From contig NZ_CP170723.1 in NCBI RefSeq assembly GCF_043099285.1, positions 2,418,001 through 2,482,000 of the forward strand: a stretch of 64,000 nucleotides of DNA, written 5' to 3'. Under the pieces are notes generated by a model. It did no database searches and was not told the origin of the DNA. It worked only from the letters and a program-made list of their open reading frames with translations. Below, piece after piece: positions 50,933-59,283 of this stretch. Made by a program: the position numbers and the translations under genes. Each line of letters starts with the position of its first letter. Position 1 is the stretch's first letter. This DNA comes from Oryzobacter telluris. GTDB taxonomy: Bacteria; Actinomycetota; Actinomycetes; Actinomycetales; Dermatophilaceae.

Positions 50933-50973
50933 GAGCCGGGGTGGGGCGGATGCCCTCCGCCCCACCCCGGCTC
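50933..50973 (+). terminator. Stable 18-base hairpin between binding-protein and permease genes
   Basis: GAGCCGGGGTGGGGCGGA (50933-50950) pairs perfectly with 50956-50973 around the loop TGCCC. It sits 26 bases after the lipoprotein stop and 36 before the next start. In ABC operons such hairpins cause partial termination or shield the upstream message, raising binding protein over permease. Confidence 0.75.
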
Positions 50974-51008
50974 TCCCTCTTCGTGAACTCCTACCGGAGG
51001 TGGCGTCA

Positions 51009-52028
51009 ATGGCGACGAGCGTCCTGGGTGCGGTCGGGTCGGGGATCATCCCCGAGCCCTTCCTGCGCGCCCAAAGCATCGGCGGCAAGTTCTTCCTCAT
51101 GTTCTTCGCGGTCGCGTTCTTCGCGCTCGTGTTCGGTCTCGTCCTGTTCCTCGCCTCCCTGTTCAAGGGACGCAAGGGTGAGCAGGCCCAGGGTGCGCTC
51201 TTCGCGGCCCCGGCGATCCTGCTCCTCGCGGTCGGCCTGATGTACCCCGCGATCCTCACCATCATCCAGTCGCTGCGCGGCAAGTCCGGCGAGGGCGGCT
51301 TCTCGCTCGAGAACTACGGGGCGATGTTCACCCAGCCCGAGCTCCTCATCGTGCTGCGCAACACGGCCCTGTGGGTCATCCTCGTGCCGTTCCTCGCCAC
51401 CGCGATCGGCCTGCTCTACGCGATCCTCATCGACCGGGCCAGGGGCGAGGCGTTCGCCAAGGCGCTGATCTTCCTCCCCATGGCCATCTCCATGGTCGGC
51501 GCGGGCATCATCTGGAAGTTCGTCTACCAGTACAAGCAGACCTCGCGCCCCCAGATCGGCCTGCTCAACGGCATCCTCAAGGCCCTCGGGATGGACACCC
51601 AGCAGTTCCTGCTGGACTCCCCGCTCAACACGGTGATGCTCATCTTCGTCATGGTCTGGATCCAGGCCGGCTTCGCGATGACGGTGCTGTCGGCCGCCAT
51701 CAAGGCCATCCCCGACGAGATCATCGAGGCCGCCAAGCTCGACGGCGTCCAGGGATTCAAGATGTTCCGCTTCATCACCCTGCCGAGCATCCGCGCCGCG
51801 CTCGTCGTCGTCCTCACCACGATCGGCATCGGCACGCTCAAGGTGTTCGACATCGTCCGCACCATGACCGCGGGGCAGTTCGACACCTCGGTCGTCGCCA
51901 ACGAGTTCTACAACCAGAGCTTCCGCTACAACGCGCCCGGCCTGGGCGCCGCGCTCGCGGTGCTGCTGTTCGTCCTCGTCATCCCGATCGTCGTCTACAA
52001 CATCATCCAGATGCGCAAGGAGGCCTGA
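51009..52028 (+). CDS. Alpha-glucoside-type ABC transporter permease (AglF-like)
   Basis: A 339-residue membrane protein. Before the usual six-helix permease core there is an extra N-terminal segment with a membrane helix (FFLMFFAVAFFALVFGLVLF) as in AglF-type proteins. The core begins LFAAPAILLLAVGLMYPAIL, and the EAA loop is DEIIEAAKLDGVQGFKMFRF. The ATG at 51009 was chosen over the GTG at 51000 because GGAGG lies at the right distance. It is followed by the second permease after three bases. Confidence 0.93.
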   Translation: MATSVLGAVGSGIIPEPFLRAQSIGGKFFLMFFAVAFFALVFGLVLFLASLFKGRKGEQAQGALFAAPAILLLAVGLMYPAILTIIQSLRGKSGEGGFSLENYGAMFTQPELLIVLRNTALWVILVPFLATAIGLLYAILIDRARGEAFAKALIFLPMAISMVGAGIIWKFVYQYKQTSRPQIGLLNGILKALGMDTQQFLLDSPLNTVMLIFVMVWIQAGFAMTVLSAAIKAIPDEIIEAAKLDGVQGFKMFRFITLPSIRAALVVVLTTIGIGTLKVFDIVRTMTAGQFDTSVVANEFYNQSFRYNAPGLGAALAVLLFVLVIPIVVYNIIQMRKEA

Positions 52029-52031
52029 GCC

Positions 52032-52985
52032 GTGAGCACCCTCCAGCCAGCAGCCACGCCGGAGTCCGTCTCCGCCGAGGCCAGCACCGAGCTCCCCGGC
52101 CCGCGCAAGCGGGGCAAGTCCAAGGCGGGCGACGCGGCACGGTCGGTCTCCTCGCCGTGGGCCTCCGTCGTCGCGATCATCATCGCGGTGCTGTGGACCA
52201 CGCCGACCCTCGGCCTGCTCGTCACGTCGTTCCGCAAGCAACGCGACATCAACACCAGCGGGTGGTGGACCGCGCTCAGCGACCCGGGCGCCTTCACCCT
52301 CGACAACTACCGCCAGGCACTGGCACCGGGCAGCTCCGCAGGCCTGGGCCAGTACTTCATCAACACGGTCGTCATCACGGTCCCGGCCGTGCTGCTGCCG
52401 ATCTTCCTGGCCTCGCTGGCCGCCTACGCGTTCGCGTGGATGCCCTTCCCCGGGCGTGACGCGCTGTTCGTGGCGGTCTTCGCCCTGCAGATCGTCCCGC
52501 TGCAGGTCGCCCTCATCCCCCTGCTCGACATCTACGTCAACAAGCTGGGCTTCGGGGCGTCGTACTGGTCGGTGTGGTTGTCGCACACCATCTTCGCGTT
52601 GCCACTCGCGACGTTCCTCATCCACAACTTCATGCGCGAGCTCCCGGGCGAGCTCATGGAGGCGGCCCGCGTCGACGGTGCGGGGCACGTGACGATCTTC
52701 TTCAAGATCCTCCTGCCGCTCCTCACCCCCGCGCTCGCCGCGTTCGGGATCTTCCAGTTCCTGTGGGTGTGGAACGACCTGCTCGTCTCGCTGGTCTTCC
52801 TCGGTGGAACGCCCGACGTCGCGCCCATCACGGTCCGCGTCGCCGAGCTGTCCGGTTCCCGAGGCAGTGCCTGGTACCTGCTGTCCGCCGGTGCGTTCAT
52901 CTCGATGGTCGTCCCGGTCGCGGTGTTCCTCGCCCTCCAGCGGTTCTTCGTCCGCGGCCTGCTGGCCGGCGGGCTCAAGGGCTGA
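52032..52985 (+). CDS. Alpha-glucoside-type ABC transporter permease (AglG-like)
   Basis: A 317-residue membrane protein: polar N-terminus, first helix ASVVAIIIAVLWTTPTLGLL, then TSFRKQRDINTSGWWTALSD typical of AglG, five more helices and the EAA loop GELMEAARVDGAGHVTIFFK. The GTG start at 52032 lies three bases after the first permease. The ATPase is again missing, so both sugar importers in this window may share one ATPase encoded elsewhere. The LacI gene begins 28 bases later. Confidence 0.93.
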   Translation: MSTLQPAATPESVSAEASTELPGPRKRGKSKAGDAARSVSSPWASVVAIIIAVLWTTPTLGLLVTSFRKQRDINTSGWWTALSDPGAFTLDNYRQALAPGSSAGLGQYFINTVVITVPAVLLPIFLASLAAYAFAWMPFPGRDALFVAVFALQIVPLQVALIPLLDIYVNKLGFGASYWSVWLSHTIFALPLATFLIHNFMRELPGELMEAARVDGAGHVTIFFKILLPLLTPALAAFGIFQFLWVWNDLLVSLVFLGGTPDVAPITVRVAELSGSRGSAWYLLSAGAFISMVVPVAVFLALQRFFVRGLLAGGLKG

Positions 52986-53013
52986 TCCGCAGGTCCTCAC
53001 GAAGGAGTGACGC

Positions 53014-54030
53014 ATCAGCACCATCACCGATGTGGCGCGGGTGGCCGGGGTGTCGGTCGCCACGGTCTCCCGCGCCCTTCGGGGTCTTGACCGGGTCTCC
53101 CCCGAGACCCGTGAACGGGTGCTGAAGGTCGCGCAGGAGCTCGACTACGTCGCCTCCCCCACGGCCACCTCCCTGGCCTCCGGGCGCACCCGCGTCGTCG
53201 CGGTGGTCGCCCCGTTCCTCACCCGCTGGTTCTTCGCCACGCTCGTCAGCGCCATCGAGAAGACGCTGCGCGCCCGCGAGCACCACGTCATCCTCTTCGA
53301 CCTCGAGGACGACACGTTCGACCAGCGCCTCCCCCTGTCCCAGAACATGCTCTGGAAGCGGGTCGACGGCGTCATCACCCTCAACGTCCCGATGTCCACC
53401 GAGGAGGTCGACCTCGTCGACCGCCTGCGGCTGCCCCTGGTCGCCATCGGCTCCCCCGTACCCGGCCGGGCCTGCGTGCGCATCGACGACGCCGCCACCA
53501 TGCGCACGGCCGTCGAGCACCTCGCGGGACTGGGGCACACCCGCATCGGCTACATCGGTGCGGTGCCCCAGAACGCGGCGCACATCCAGACCCCGCAGGA
53601 CCGCCTCGAGGGCTTCCGCGACGCCGTGGGCGAGCGCGGGCTGGTCTGCGAGGAGAGCTGGATCCTCGGCTCCGACTGGACCGCCGAGGCCGCGGCCCGC
53701 GACAGCATCGCGCTCCTCTCCGACCCCGACCGGCCCACCGCCATCGTCGCGGCGTCCGACGAGATGGCCATCGGGGTGCGCGAGAGCGCCCGACGCCTGG
53801 GCCTGCGCGTCCCCGAGGACCTCTCCATCGTCGGCGTCGACGACTTCGTGCTCTCGGCCGTGCTCGGCCTCACCACGGTCCGCCAGGACGTCGCGGGCCA
53901 GGGTCACCGGGCCGCCGAGCTGCTGCTCGAGGCCCTGCTCGAGGGCGACCTCGCCACCGACGAGGTCGTCATGCCCATCGAGCTGATCGTGCGAGAGTCC
54001 ACCGGCCCGGTGCCGGTCCGCGTCCCCTGA
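53014..54030 (+). CDS. LacI-family regulator of the alpha-glucoside-type operon, apparent ATC start
   Basis: A 338-residue repressor: helix-turn-helix ITDVARVAGVSVATVSRALR and LDYVASPTATSLASGRTRVV, then a sugar-sensor domain ending VGVDDFVLSAVLGLTTVRQD. Reading back, the normal family start ISTITDVARVAG begins at an ATC (53014) with AAGGAG six bases before it and an in-frame stop just upstream. The first standard start, a GTG at 53032, would delete six residues including the beginning of helix 1 and has no ribosome site. I therefore place the start at ATC. It may bind GTAAACGCTTTTAC before the operon. Confidence 0.85.
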   Translation: MSTITDVARVAGVSVATVSRALRGLDRVSPETRERVLKVAQELDYVASPTATSLASGRTRVVAVVAPFLTRWFFATLVSAIEKTLRAREHHVILFDLEDDTFDQRLPLSQNMLWKRVDGVITLNVPMSTEEVDLVDRLRLPLVAIGSPVPGRACVRIDDAATMRTAVEHLAGLGHTRIGYIGAVPQNAAHIQTPQDRLEGFRDAVGERGLVCEESWILGSDWTAEAAARDSIALLSDPDRPTAIVAASDEMAIGVRESARRLGLRVPEDLSIVGVDDFVLSAVLGLTTVRQDVAGQGHRAAELLLEALLEGDLATDEVVMPIELIVRESTGPVPVRVP

Positions 54031-54058
54031 CGCCGACGCGGCACCGAGCCGGCCGGGC

Positions 54059-55507
54059 TCAGTTCTTCGTGGCGTCCTCGCTCGCCAGCTCCTCCGGGTC
54101 GCGCAGGTAGGTCTTCTTGCCGCGCAGGGCCCGGTTGGCGATCCAGGTGAGCGCCCACAGCAGGACGCCGATGCCGAGCAGGTACCCGGCGATCGTGTAC
54201 TGGATGGGGTCGCGCCCGGTGACCGGCAGGGTGAAGAAGAAGCAGACGACCGCACCGACCACGGGGAGCACCGTGGGGGTGGTGAAGTGCTTGCGGTCGA
54301 TCGGGTCGCGCCGCAGCACGAGCACCGCGATGTTGACGATGGTGAACACGCCGAGCAGCAGCAGGGCGGTGGTGCCGCCGAGCGCCGGCACGACGTCGCT
54401 GTCGCTCGTGCTGACGAAGTAGATCAGGCCGAACGCGATGGTCGTGGTGAAGATGATGGCGACCCACGGCGTCTGGCGGCCCCGGTGGACGCGCCCCAGG
54501 ACCGGCGGCAGGACGTCCTGGCGGGCCATGCCGTAGATGAGCCGGCTGGCCATGAGCATGTTGATCAGCGCCGAGTTGGCCACGGCGAACATCGCGATGA
54601 AGGGCATGACGCTGTCGACCGGGAAGTCGGGCAGGCCCGCCGAGACGACCTTGGTCAGGGGCGTGTCGCCCTCACCGAGCTCGCCGACCGGCACCAAGGC
54701 GACCGAGAAGACGGCGACGAGCACGTAGATGACGCCGGTGATGCCGATGCCGGTGAGCATCATCTTGGGGAAGATCCGCACCGGGTCCTGGGTCTCCTCG
54801 GCCATGTTCACCGCGTCCTCGAACCCGACCATCGCGAAGAAGGCCAGCGAGGTCGCTGCGGTGATGGCGAGGAAGACGCTCTTGTCTCCCGAGGTGTCGA
54901 ACACCGTGACGCGGGAGAAGTCGGCCTTGCCGCCCGAGGCGGCGTACACGCCCACGAGGATGACGAGGAGCAGGCCGGAGAGCTCGACCGTCGTCAGCAC
55001 GACGTTGGCCCTGACGCTCTCGCCGACGCCGCGGAAGTTCACCGCGGCCACGAGCAGCATGAAGGCCAGCGCGATGACGAGCACGAGGGTGCTGTTGTCG
55101 CTGTCGAGCCCGAAGCCGTCGGCGAGGTTGGCGGCGAACGCGTTGGAGGCCGTGGACGCCGAGGTGATGCCCGAGCACATCACGGTGAACGCCACGAGGA
55201 ACGTCACGAAGTGGATGCCGAACGCCTTGTGCGTGTACAGCGCCGCACCGGCGGCCTTGGGGTACTTCGTCACGAGCTCGAGGTAGCTGAACGCCGTGAC
55301 GAGGGCGATGGCGAAGGCGACGATGAACGGCACCCAGGCCGCTCCCCCGACCTCGCTCGCGACCTTGCCGGTCAGGGAGTAGACCCCCGTGCCGAGGATG
55401 TCCCCGACGATGAACAGCAGCAGCAGCTTGGGTCCGATGACCCGCTTGAGCTCGGTCTTCTCCTCCCCTGCGACGGGGTGGTGACCCTGGTCGACCGTCG
55501 TACTCAT
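54059..55507 (-). CDS. APC-family amino acid permease
   Basis: A 482-residue membrane carrier with about 12 helices. KRVIGPKLLLLFIVGDILGT with GVYSLTG is the unwound first helix of APC transporters, FSYLELVTKYPKAAGAALYT helix 2, and FFAMVGFEDAVNMAEETQDP helix 6 with the family's central motif. The C-terminal ends with IANRALRGKKTYLRDPEE. The solute is unknown but most likely an amino acid. It is convergent with the LacI gene (28 bases) and 109 bases downstream of parE; no partner gene is evident. Confidence 0.88.
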   Translation of the reverse strand: MSTTVDQGHHPVAGEEKTELKRVIGPKLLLLFIVGDILGTGVYSLTGKVASEVGGAAWVPFIVAFAIALVTAFSYLELVTKYPKAAGAALYTHKAFGIHFVTFLVAFTVMCSGITSASTASNAFAANLADGFGLDSDNSTLVLVIALAFMLLVAAVNFRGVGESVRANVVLTTVELSGLLLVILVGVYAASGGKADFSRVTVFDTSGDKSVFLAITAATSLAFFAMVGFEDAVNMAEETQDPVRIFPKMMLTGIGITGVIYVLVAVFSVALVPVGELGEGDTPLTKVVSAGLPDFPVDSVMPFIAMFAVANSALINMLMASRLIYGMARQDVLPPVLGRVHRGRQTPWVAIIFTTTIAFGLIYFVSTSDSDVVPALGGTTALLLLGVFTIVNIAVLVLRRDPIDRKHFTTPTVLPVVGAVVCFFFTLPVTGRDPIQYTIAGYLLGIGVLLWALTWIANRALRGKKTYLRDPEELASEDATKN

Positions 55508-55616
55508 CTGGCCCTCCTCGTCGGCGCGTCGGCGCCCGGGTGGACGTCGACGTCGGCCTCACTCTGGTCGAACGACGGGCCGGTCGGCAACACGAGGCGC
55601 GGCGCGCCGCCGCAGG

Positions 55617-57743
55617 TCAGGCGTCGATGCGCTCGCGGTCCAGGGCGTGGGCGGAGTCGATGATGAAGTCCTTGCGCGGGCCGACGTCGCCGCCCATGAG
55701 CAGCTCGAAGACCTTGGTGGCGGCGTCGACGTGCTCGGCCGTGACCTTGCGCAGGGTGCGGAAGTGCGGGTCCATCGTCGTCTCGGCCAGCTGGTCGGCA
55801 TCCATCTCGCCCAGGCCCTTGTAGCGCTGCAGCGGCTTGGTCTTCCTGCCCCGCTTGGTGAGGTTCGCCATGGTGCGGCGCATCTCGGCCTCGGAGTAGG
55901 TGTAGATGACCTCGTTGGCCTTGGAGCCGGGGTTGATGACCTCGATGCGGTGCAGCGGCGGCACGGCGGCGTAGACCCGCCCGGCCTCGACGAGCGGGCG
56001 CATGTACCGGAAGAACAGGGTGAGCAGCAGGGTGCGGATGTGGGCGCCGTCGACGTCGGCGTCGGTCATGATGATGACCTTCCCGTACCGCGCCGCCTCG
56101 AGGTCGAAGGTGCGCCCGGACCCCGCCCCGATGACCTGGATGATCGCGGCGCACTCGGCGTTGCCGAGCATGTCGGTGACCGAGGCCTTCTGGACGTTGA
56201 GGATCTTGCCGCGGATCGGCAGCAGTGCCTGGTGGTCGCTGCTGCGGGCCAGCTTGGCGGTGCCGAGCGCGCTGTCGCCCTCGACGATGAACAGCTCGGT
56301 GCGCTCGACGTCGGTGCTGCGGCAGTCGGCGAGCTTGGCCGGCAGCGACGAGGACTCGAGCGCGGTCTTGCGGCGCTGGGTCTCCTTGTGCAGCCGCGCG
56401 CTGATGCGCGACTTCATCTCGGCGGTGACCTTCTCGAGCAGCAGGGCCGCGTGCTGCTTCTCGGGGCGTTTGGTGGAGGTCAGCCGCGCGGTGAGCTCCT
56501 TCTCGACGACCTTGGCCACGATGGCGCGCACCGCGTTGGTGCCGAGCACCTCCTTGGTCTGGCCCTCGAACTGCGGCTCGGCCAGGCGCACCGTGACCAC
56601 CGCGGTGAGGCCGGCGAGGGCGTCGTCCTTCTCCAGCTTGTCGGAGCCCACCTTGAGGCGGCGGGCGTTGACCTCGAGCTGCTTGCGCAGCACCTTGAGC
56701 AGCGCCTGCTCGAAGCCGGCGAGGTGGGTGCCGCCCTTGGGGGTGGAGATGATGTTGACGAAGGACTGCACCTTGGTGTCGTACCCGGTGCCCCAGCGCA
56801 CGGCGATGTCGACGCCGCACTCGCGCTCGACCTCGGTGGGGGTCATGTGTCCCTTGCCGTCGAGGACCGGCACGGTCTCGGTGAACGAGCCGCTGCCCTG
56901 CAGGCGCCACACGCCGGTGACCTCGGGGTCGGGGGCGAGGAACTCGGTGAACTCGGAGATGCCGCCGTCGTGGAGGAACACCTCCTCCACGGGCTCCTCG
57001 CCGCGCTCGTCGCGCACGACGATGGTGAGCCCAGGGACGAGGAACGAGGTCTGGCGGGCCCGCGACAGCAGGCCGTCGAGGTCGAAGCCGGCGTCCTTGA
57101 GGAAGATCTGCCCGTCGGACCAGTACCGCACCCGGGTGCCCGTGACGCCGCGACGGGTGCTGCCGATGACCTCCAGGACGCTGTTCTCGACGTACGGCGT
57201 GAACGCGTGCTCGGGGTCCTTGCGGCCCTTGGCGCCCGCGACGTCGGAGAAGGTGCCGGGCTCGCCGCGCCGGAAGCTCATGGCGTAGGTCTTGCCGCCG
57301 CGGTCGACCTCGACGTCGAGGCGCGAGGACAGCGCATTGACCACGGAGGCGCCGACGCCGTGCAGGCCGCCCGAGGCGGTGTACGAGCCGCCGCCGAACT
57401 TCCCACCCGCGTGCAGCCGCGTGTAGACGAGCTCGACACCGGTGAGGCCGGTGCGCGGCTCGATGTCGACGGGCACGCCGCGGCCGTTGTCGCGGACCTC
57501 CACCGAGCCGTCGTGGTGCAGGGTGACGGCCACGTGGTCGCAGTGCCCGCCCAGGGCCTCGTCGACCGCGTTGTCGATGATCTCCCACAGGCAGTGCATG
57601 AGCCCGCGCGAGTCGGTGGACCCGATGTACATGCCGGGACGCTTGCGCACGGCCTCCAGCCCCTCGAGGACCTGGAGGTGGTGGGCGGTGTACTCGGACG
57701 CGGACTTGCTCGTCGCGGTCTTCTTCGCAGCGGTCGCAGTCAC
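55617..57743 (-). CDS. parE: DNA topoisomerase IV subunit B
   Basis: ParE is the ATPase subunit partnering ParC. 708 residues: the GHKL ATP site GMYIGSTDSRGLMHCLWEII with DNAVDEALGG, DNGRGVPVDI, LHAGGKFGGGSYTASGGLHG; a transducer domain; the TOPRIM domain with FIVEGDSALGTAKLARSSDH and IIMTDADVDGAHIRTLLLTL; and the end QRYKGLGEMDADQLAETTMD. A GTG start at 57743 (VTATAAKKTATSKSASEYTA) was chosen since upstream sequence is not conserved in look. It points toward parC with the sugar operon and an amino acid permease between. Confidence 0.93.
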   Translation of the reverse strand: MTATAAKKTATSKSASEYTAHHLQVLEGLEAVRKRPGMYIGSTDSRGLMHCLWEIIDNAVDEALGGHCDHVAVTLHHDGSVEVRDNGRGVPVDIEPRTGLTGVELVYTRLHAGGKFGGGSYTASGGLHGVGASVVNALSSRLDVEVDRGGKTYAMSFRRGEPGTFSDVAGAKGRKDPEHAFTPYVENSVLEVIGSTRRGVTGTRVRYWSDGQIFLKDAGFDLDGLLSRARQTSFLVPGLTIVVRDERGEEPVEEVFLHDGGISEFTEFLAPDPEVTGVWRLQGSGSFTETVPVLDGKGHMTPTEVERECGVDIAVRWGTGYDTKVQSFVNIISTPKGGTHLAGFEQALLKVLRKQLEVNARRLKVGSDKLEKDDALAGLTAVVTVRLAEPQFEGQTKEVLGTNAVRAIVAKVVEKELTARLTSTKRPEKQHAALLLEKVTAEMKSRISARLHKETQRRKTALESSSLPAKLADCRSTDVERTELFIVEGDSALGTAKLARSSDHQALLPIRGKILNVQKASVTDMLGNAECAAIIQVIGAGSGRTFDLEAARYGKVIIMTDADVDGAHIRTLLLTLFFRYMRPLVEAGRVYAAVPPLHRIEVINPGSKANEVIYTYSEAEMRRTMANLTKRGRKTKPLQRYKGLGEMDADQLAETTMDPHFRTLRKVTAEHVDAATKVFELLMGGDVGPRKDFIIDSAHALDRERIDA

Positions 57744-58035
57744 GTCACGCAGGGTAGCCGCCGCCTCCGACGCCCCCGCGCAGGCGCACCGCCGTGGCCG
57801 ACGGCGACCCGCTCCGGGGGCCGCCGGAGCGGGGATCGGCCGACCAGCGCCGGGGTGTCGGCCGGGTGGCGGGCGGGGATCGACCGCTTGGTCACGATCC
57901 GGACATGAGCGACCTTCGTGGACACCACCTGCACGGCGGGAAGAGACCGGCGTGGTTGACTGTTGCAACGTCTCCGATCCGGACGGGTCGGGGGCACCGA
58001 ACCACCGTCATACCGAGCGAGCCGAGGAGGCCGAC
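57744..58035. other. Divergent intergenic region between parE and the DUF7455 gene
   Basis: 292 bases without a gene. A TTGACT hexamer near 57955-57960 is a possible -35 element for the rightward genes, but no clear -10 follows. The last part includes GGAGG, the ribosome site of the small zinc-ribbon gene. Confidence 0.35.
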
Positions 58036-58254
58036 GTGAACGCCGCACTGGCACCCACCATGACCGCCGCGGACCGTTGCGACCGTTGTGGAGCGCAGGC
58101 CTACGTCCGCGCCACCCTGCACGGTGGCGGCGAGCTGCTCTTCTGCGCGCACCACGGGCGCGAGCACACCCCCGCACTGGCGGGAGTCGCAGACATCCAC
58201 GACGAGAGCGAGCGTCTGCTCGAGCCCACCTCGGTGGGCGACACCACCGCCTGA
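58036..58254 (+). CDS. Small zinc-ribbon protein (DUF7455-like)
   Basis: A 72-residue protein. TAADRCDRCGAQAYVRATLH (11-30) gives the first CxxC pair and GGGELLFCAHHGREH the Cys/His second half, a one-ribbon zinc protein common in Actinobacteria, often near sigma factor or topoisomerase genes. Function unknown. GTG at 58036 with GGAGG nine bases upstream. The next gene starts two bases after its stop. Confidence 0.85.
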   Translation: MNAALAPTMTAADRCDRCGAQAYVRATLHGGGELLFCAHHGREHTPALAGVADIHDESERLLEPTSVGDTTA

Positions 58255-58256
58255 GG

Positions 58257-58751
58257 GTGGACGGGCTCACCGACGACGTCCGGCTGGTCGTCCCGCCGCT
58301 CCTCGTCGTCGTCGGGCTCCTCGGGATCGTCGTCCCGGTCCTGCCGGGCCTGCTCATGGTCCTCGGCGGCGTCCTGCTCTGGGCTGCCCTCACCGGAACC
58401 CCGCTCGCGTGGGGCATCTTCGTCGCGGCCCTGGTCGTGGCGGTCGCCGGCTACGCGCTGCAGTACCTGCTGCCGGGCCGGCGGATGAAGGAGCGCGGCG
58501 TGGGGTCCTCGACCCTGCTGCTGGCCGTGCTCGCGGGGATCGTCGGCTTCTTCGTCATCCCCGTCGTCGGCGCGTTCGTCTTCTTCGTCGCGGCGATCTT
58601 CCTCGTCGAGAGCGGGCGCACCCGCGACCGCGCGATGGCCTGGACCCGCACCAAGCACGCCATGCTCGCCGTGGCCCAGAGCGTGGGCATCGAGCTCGTG
58701 GCCGGGCTGCTCATCGCCGGCCTCTACGTCGTGGGTCTCGTCCTCACCTGA
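58257..58751 (+). CDS. DUF456 family membrane protein
   Basis: A 164-residue integral membrane protein. It has five or six glycine-rich hydrophobic segments (LLVVVGLLGIVVPVLPGLLM, GTPLAWGIFVAALVVAVAGY, TLLLAVLAGIVGFFVIPVVG) as in DUF456. GRRMKERGVGSS is a conserved cytosolic loop. Role unknown. GTG start at 58257, immediately after the zinc-ribbon gene, so the two form a bicistronic unit closed by a strong terminator. Confidence 0.85.
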   Translation: MDGLTDDVRLVVPPLLVVVGLLGIVVPVLPGLLMVLGGVLLWAALTGTPLAWGIFVAALVVAVAGYALQYLLPGRRMKERGVGSSTLLLAVLAGIVGFFVIPVVGAFVFFVAAIFLVESGRTRDRAMAWTRTKHAMLAVAQSVGIELVAGLLIAGLYVVGLVLT

Positions 58752-58766
58752 CCCCTGAGCACGTCG

Positions 58767-58799
58767 AAGGGCCCCGTCCGGGATGCGGACGGGGCCCTT
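58767..58799. terminator. Bidirectional terminator between DUF456 and DUF3040 genes
   Basis: AAGGGCCCCGTCCG pairs perfectly with 58786-58799 around GGATG, followed by a T, giving an intrinsic terminator for both convergent genes. Confidence 0.85.
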
Positions 58800-58826
58800 T
58801 CGTCATCGGGCCGGGCCCGGTGCTCG

Positions 58827-59222
58827 TCACCAGTTGTTCTGGCGGCGCTCCCAGCGCTCGTCGAGCTTGTCCATGAACGACTTCTGGCCACCCTTGCGGC
58901 GGGCGGCGCCCTTGGGTGCCGGGCCGGCGGTGCCGTCGGGGCGCACGACGCCGAGCTGGGCGCGGCGCGGCGGGGTGGCGGCGAAGACCGCGGCCGCGAC
59001 CATCACGGCGAAGCCGATGGCACCCACCCACATCGTCGTGTTGACCCCCACGAGAACCAGACCCAGGCCCGCGACCACGCCGATCCCGCCGATCACCCAG
59101 CGCCGTCGTTGCACGGACGCCAAGGTGCTGCCCTGCATCTGCGAGGCGAACTTCGGGTCCTCGGCAGCGAGCGCGTGCTCCATCTGCTCGAGCATCTTCT
59201 GCTCGTGGTCTGAGAGCGGCAC
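58827..59222 (-). CDS. DUF3040 family membrane protein
   Basis: A 131-residue protein. PLSDHEQKMLEQMEHALAAE with DPKFASQM is the DUF3040 hallmark. Two membrane segments follow (WVIGGIGVVAGLGLVLVGVN and MWVGAIGFAVMVAAAVFAAT), then a basic tail RKGGQKSFMDKLDERWERR. The family is actinobacterial and of unknown function. The GTG at 59222 is preceded by GGGAGG; a longer upstream frame has no such signal. It lies 61 bases after dinB. Confidence 0.9.
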   Translation of the reverse strand: MPLSDHEQKMLEQMEHALAAEDPKFASQMQGSTLASVQRRRWVIGGIGVVAGLGLVLVGVNTTMWVGAIGFAVMVAAAVFAATPPRRAQLGVVRPDGTAGPAPKGAARRKGGQKSFMDKLDERWERRQNNW

Positions 59223-59283
59223 GGAACCTCCCGCGGTCGGCCCGGGACCGTCCGGCGGACGGCCCCACGTTGTCCCTGAACCC

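Noticed and set aside
54287..55663. 458-codon plus-strand frame opposite the APC permease
   Set aside because: It is a shadow frame of the membrane protein gene with His/Asp/Glu/Arg-rich nonsense translation.
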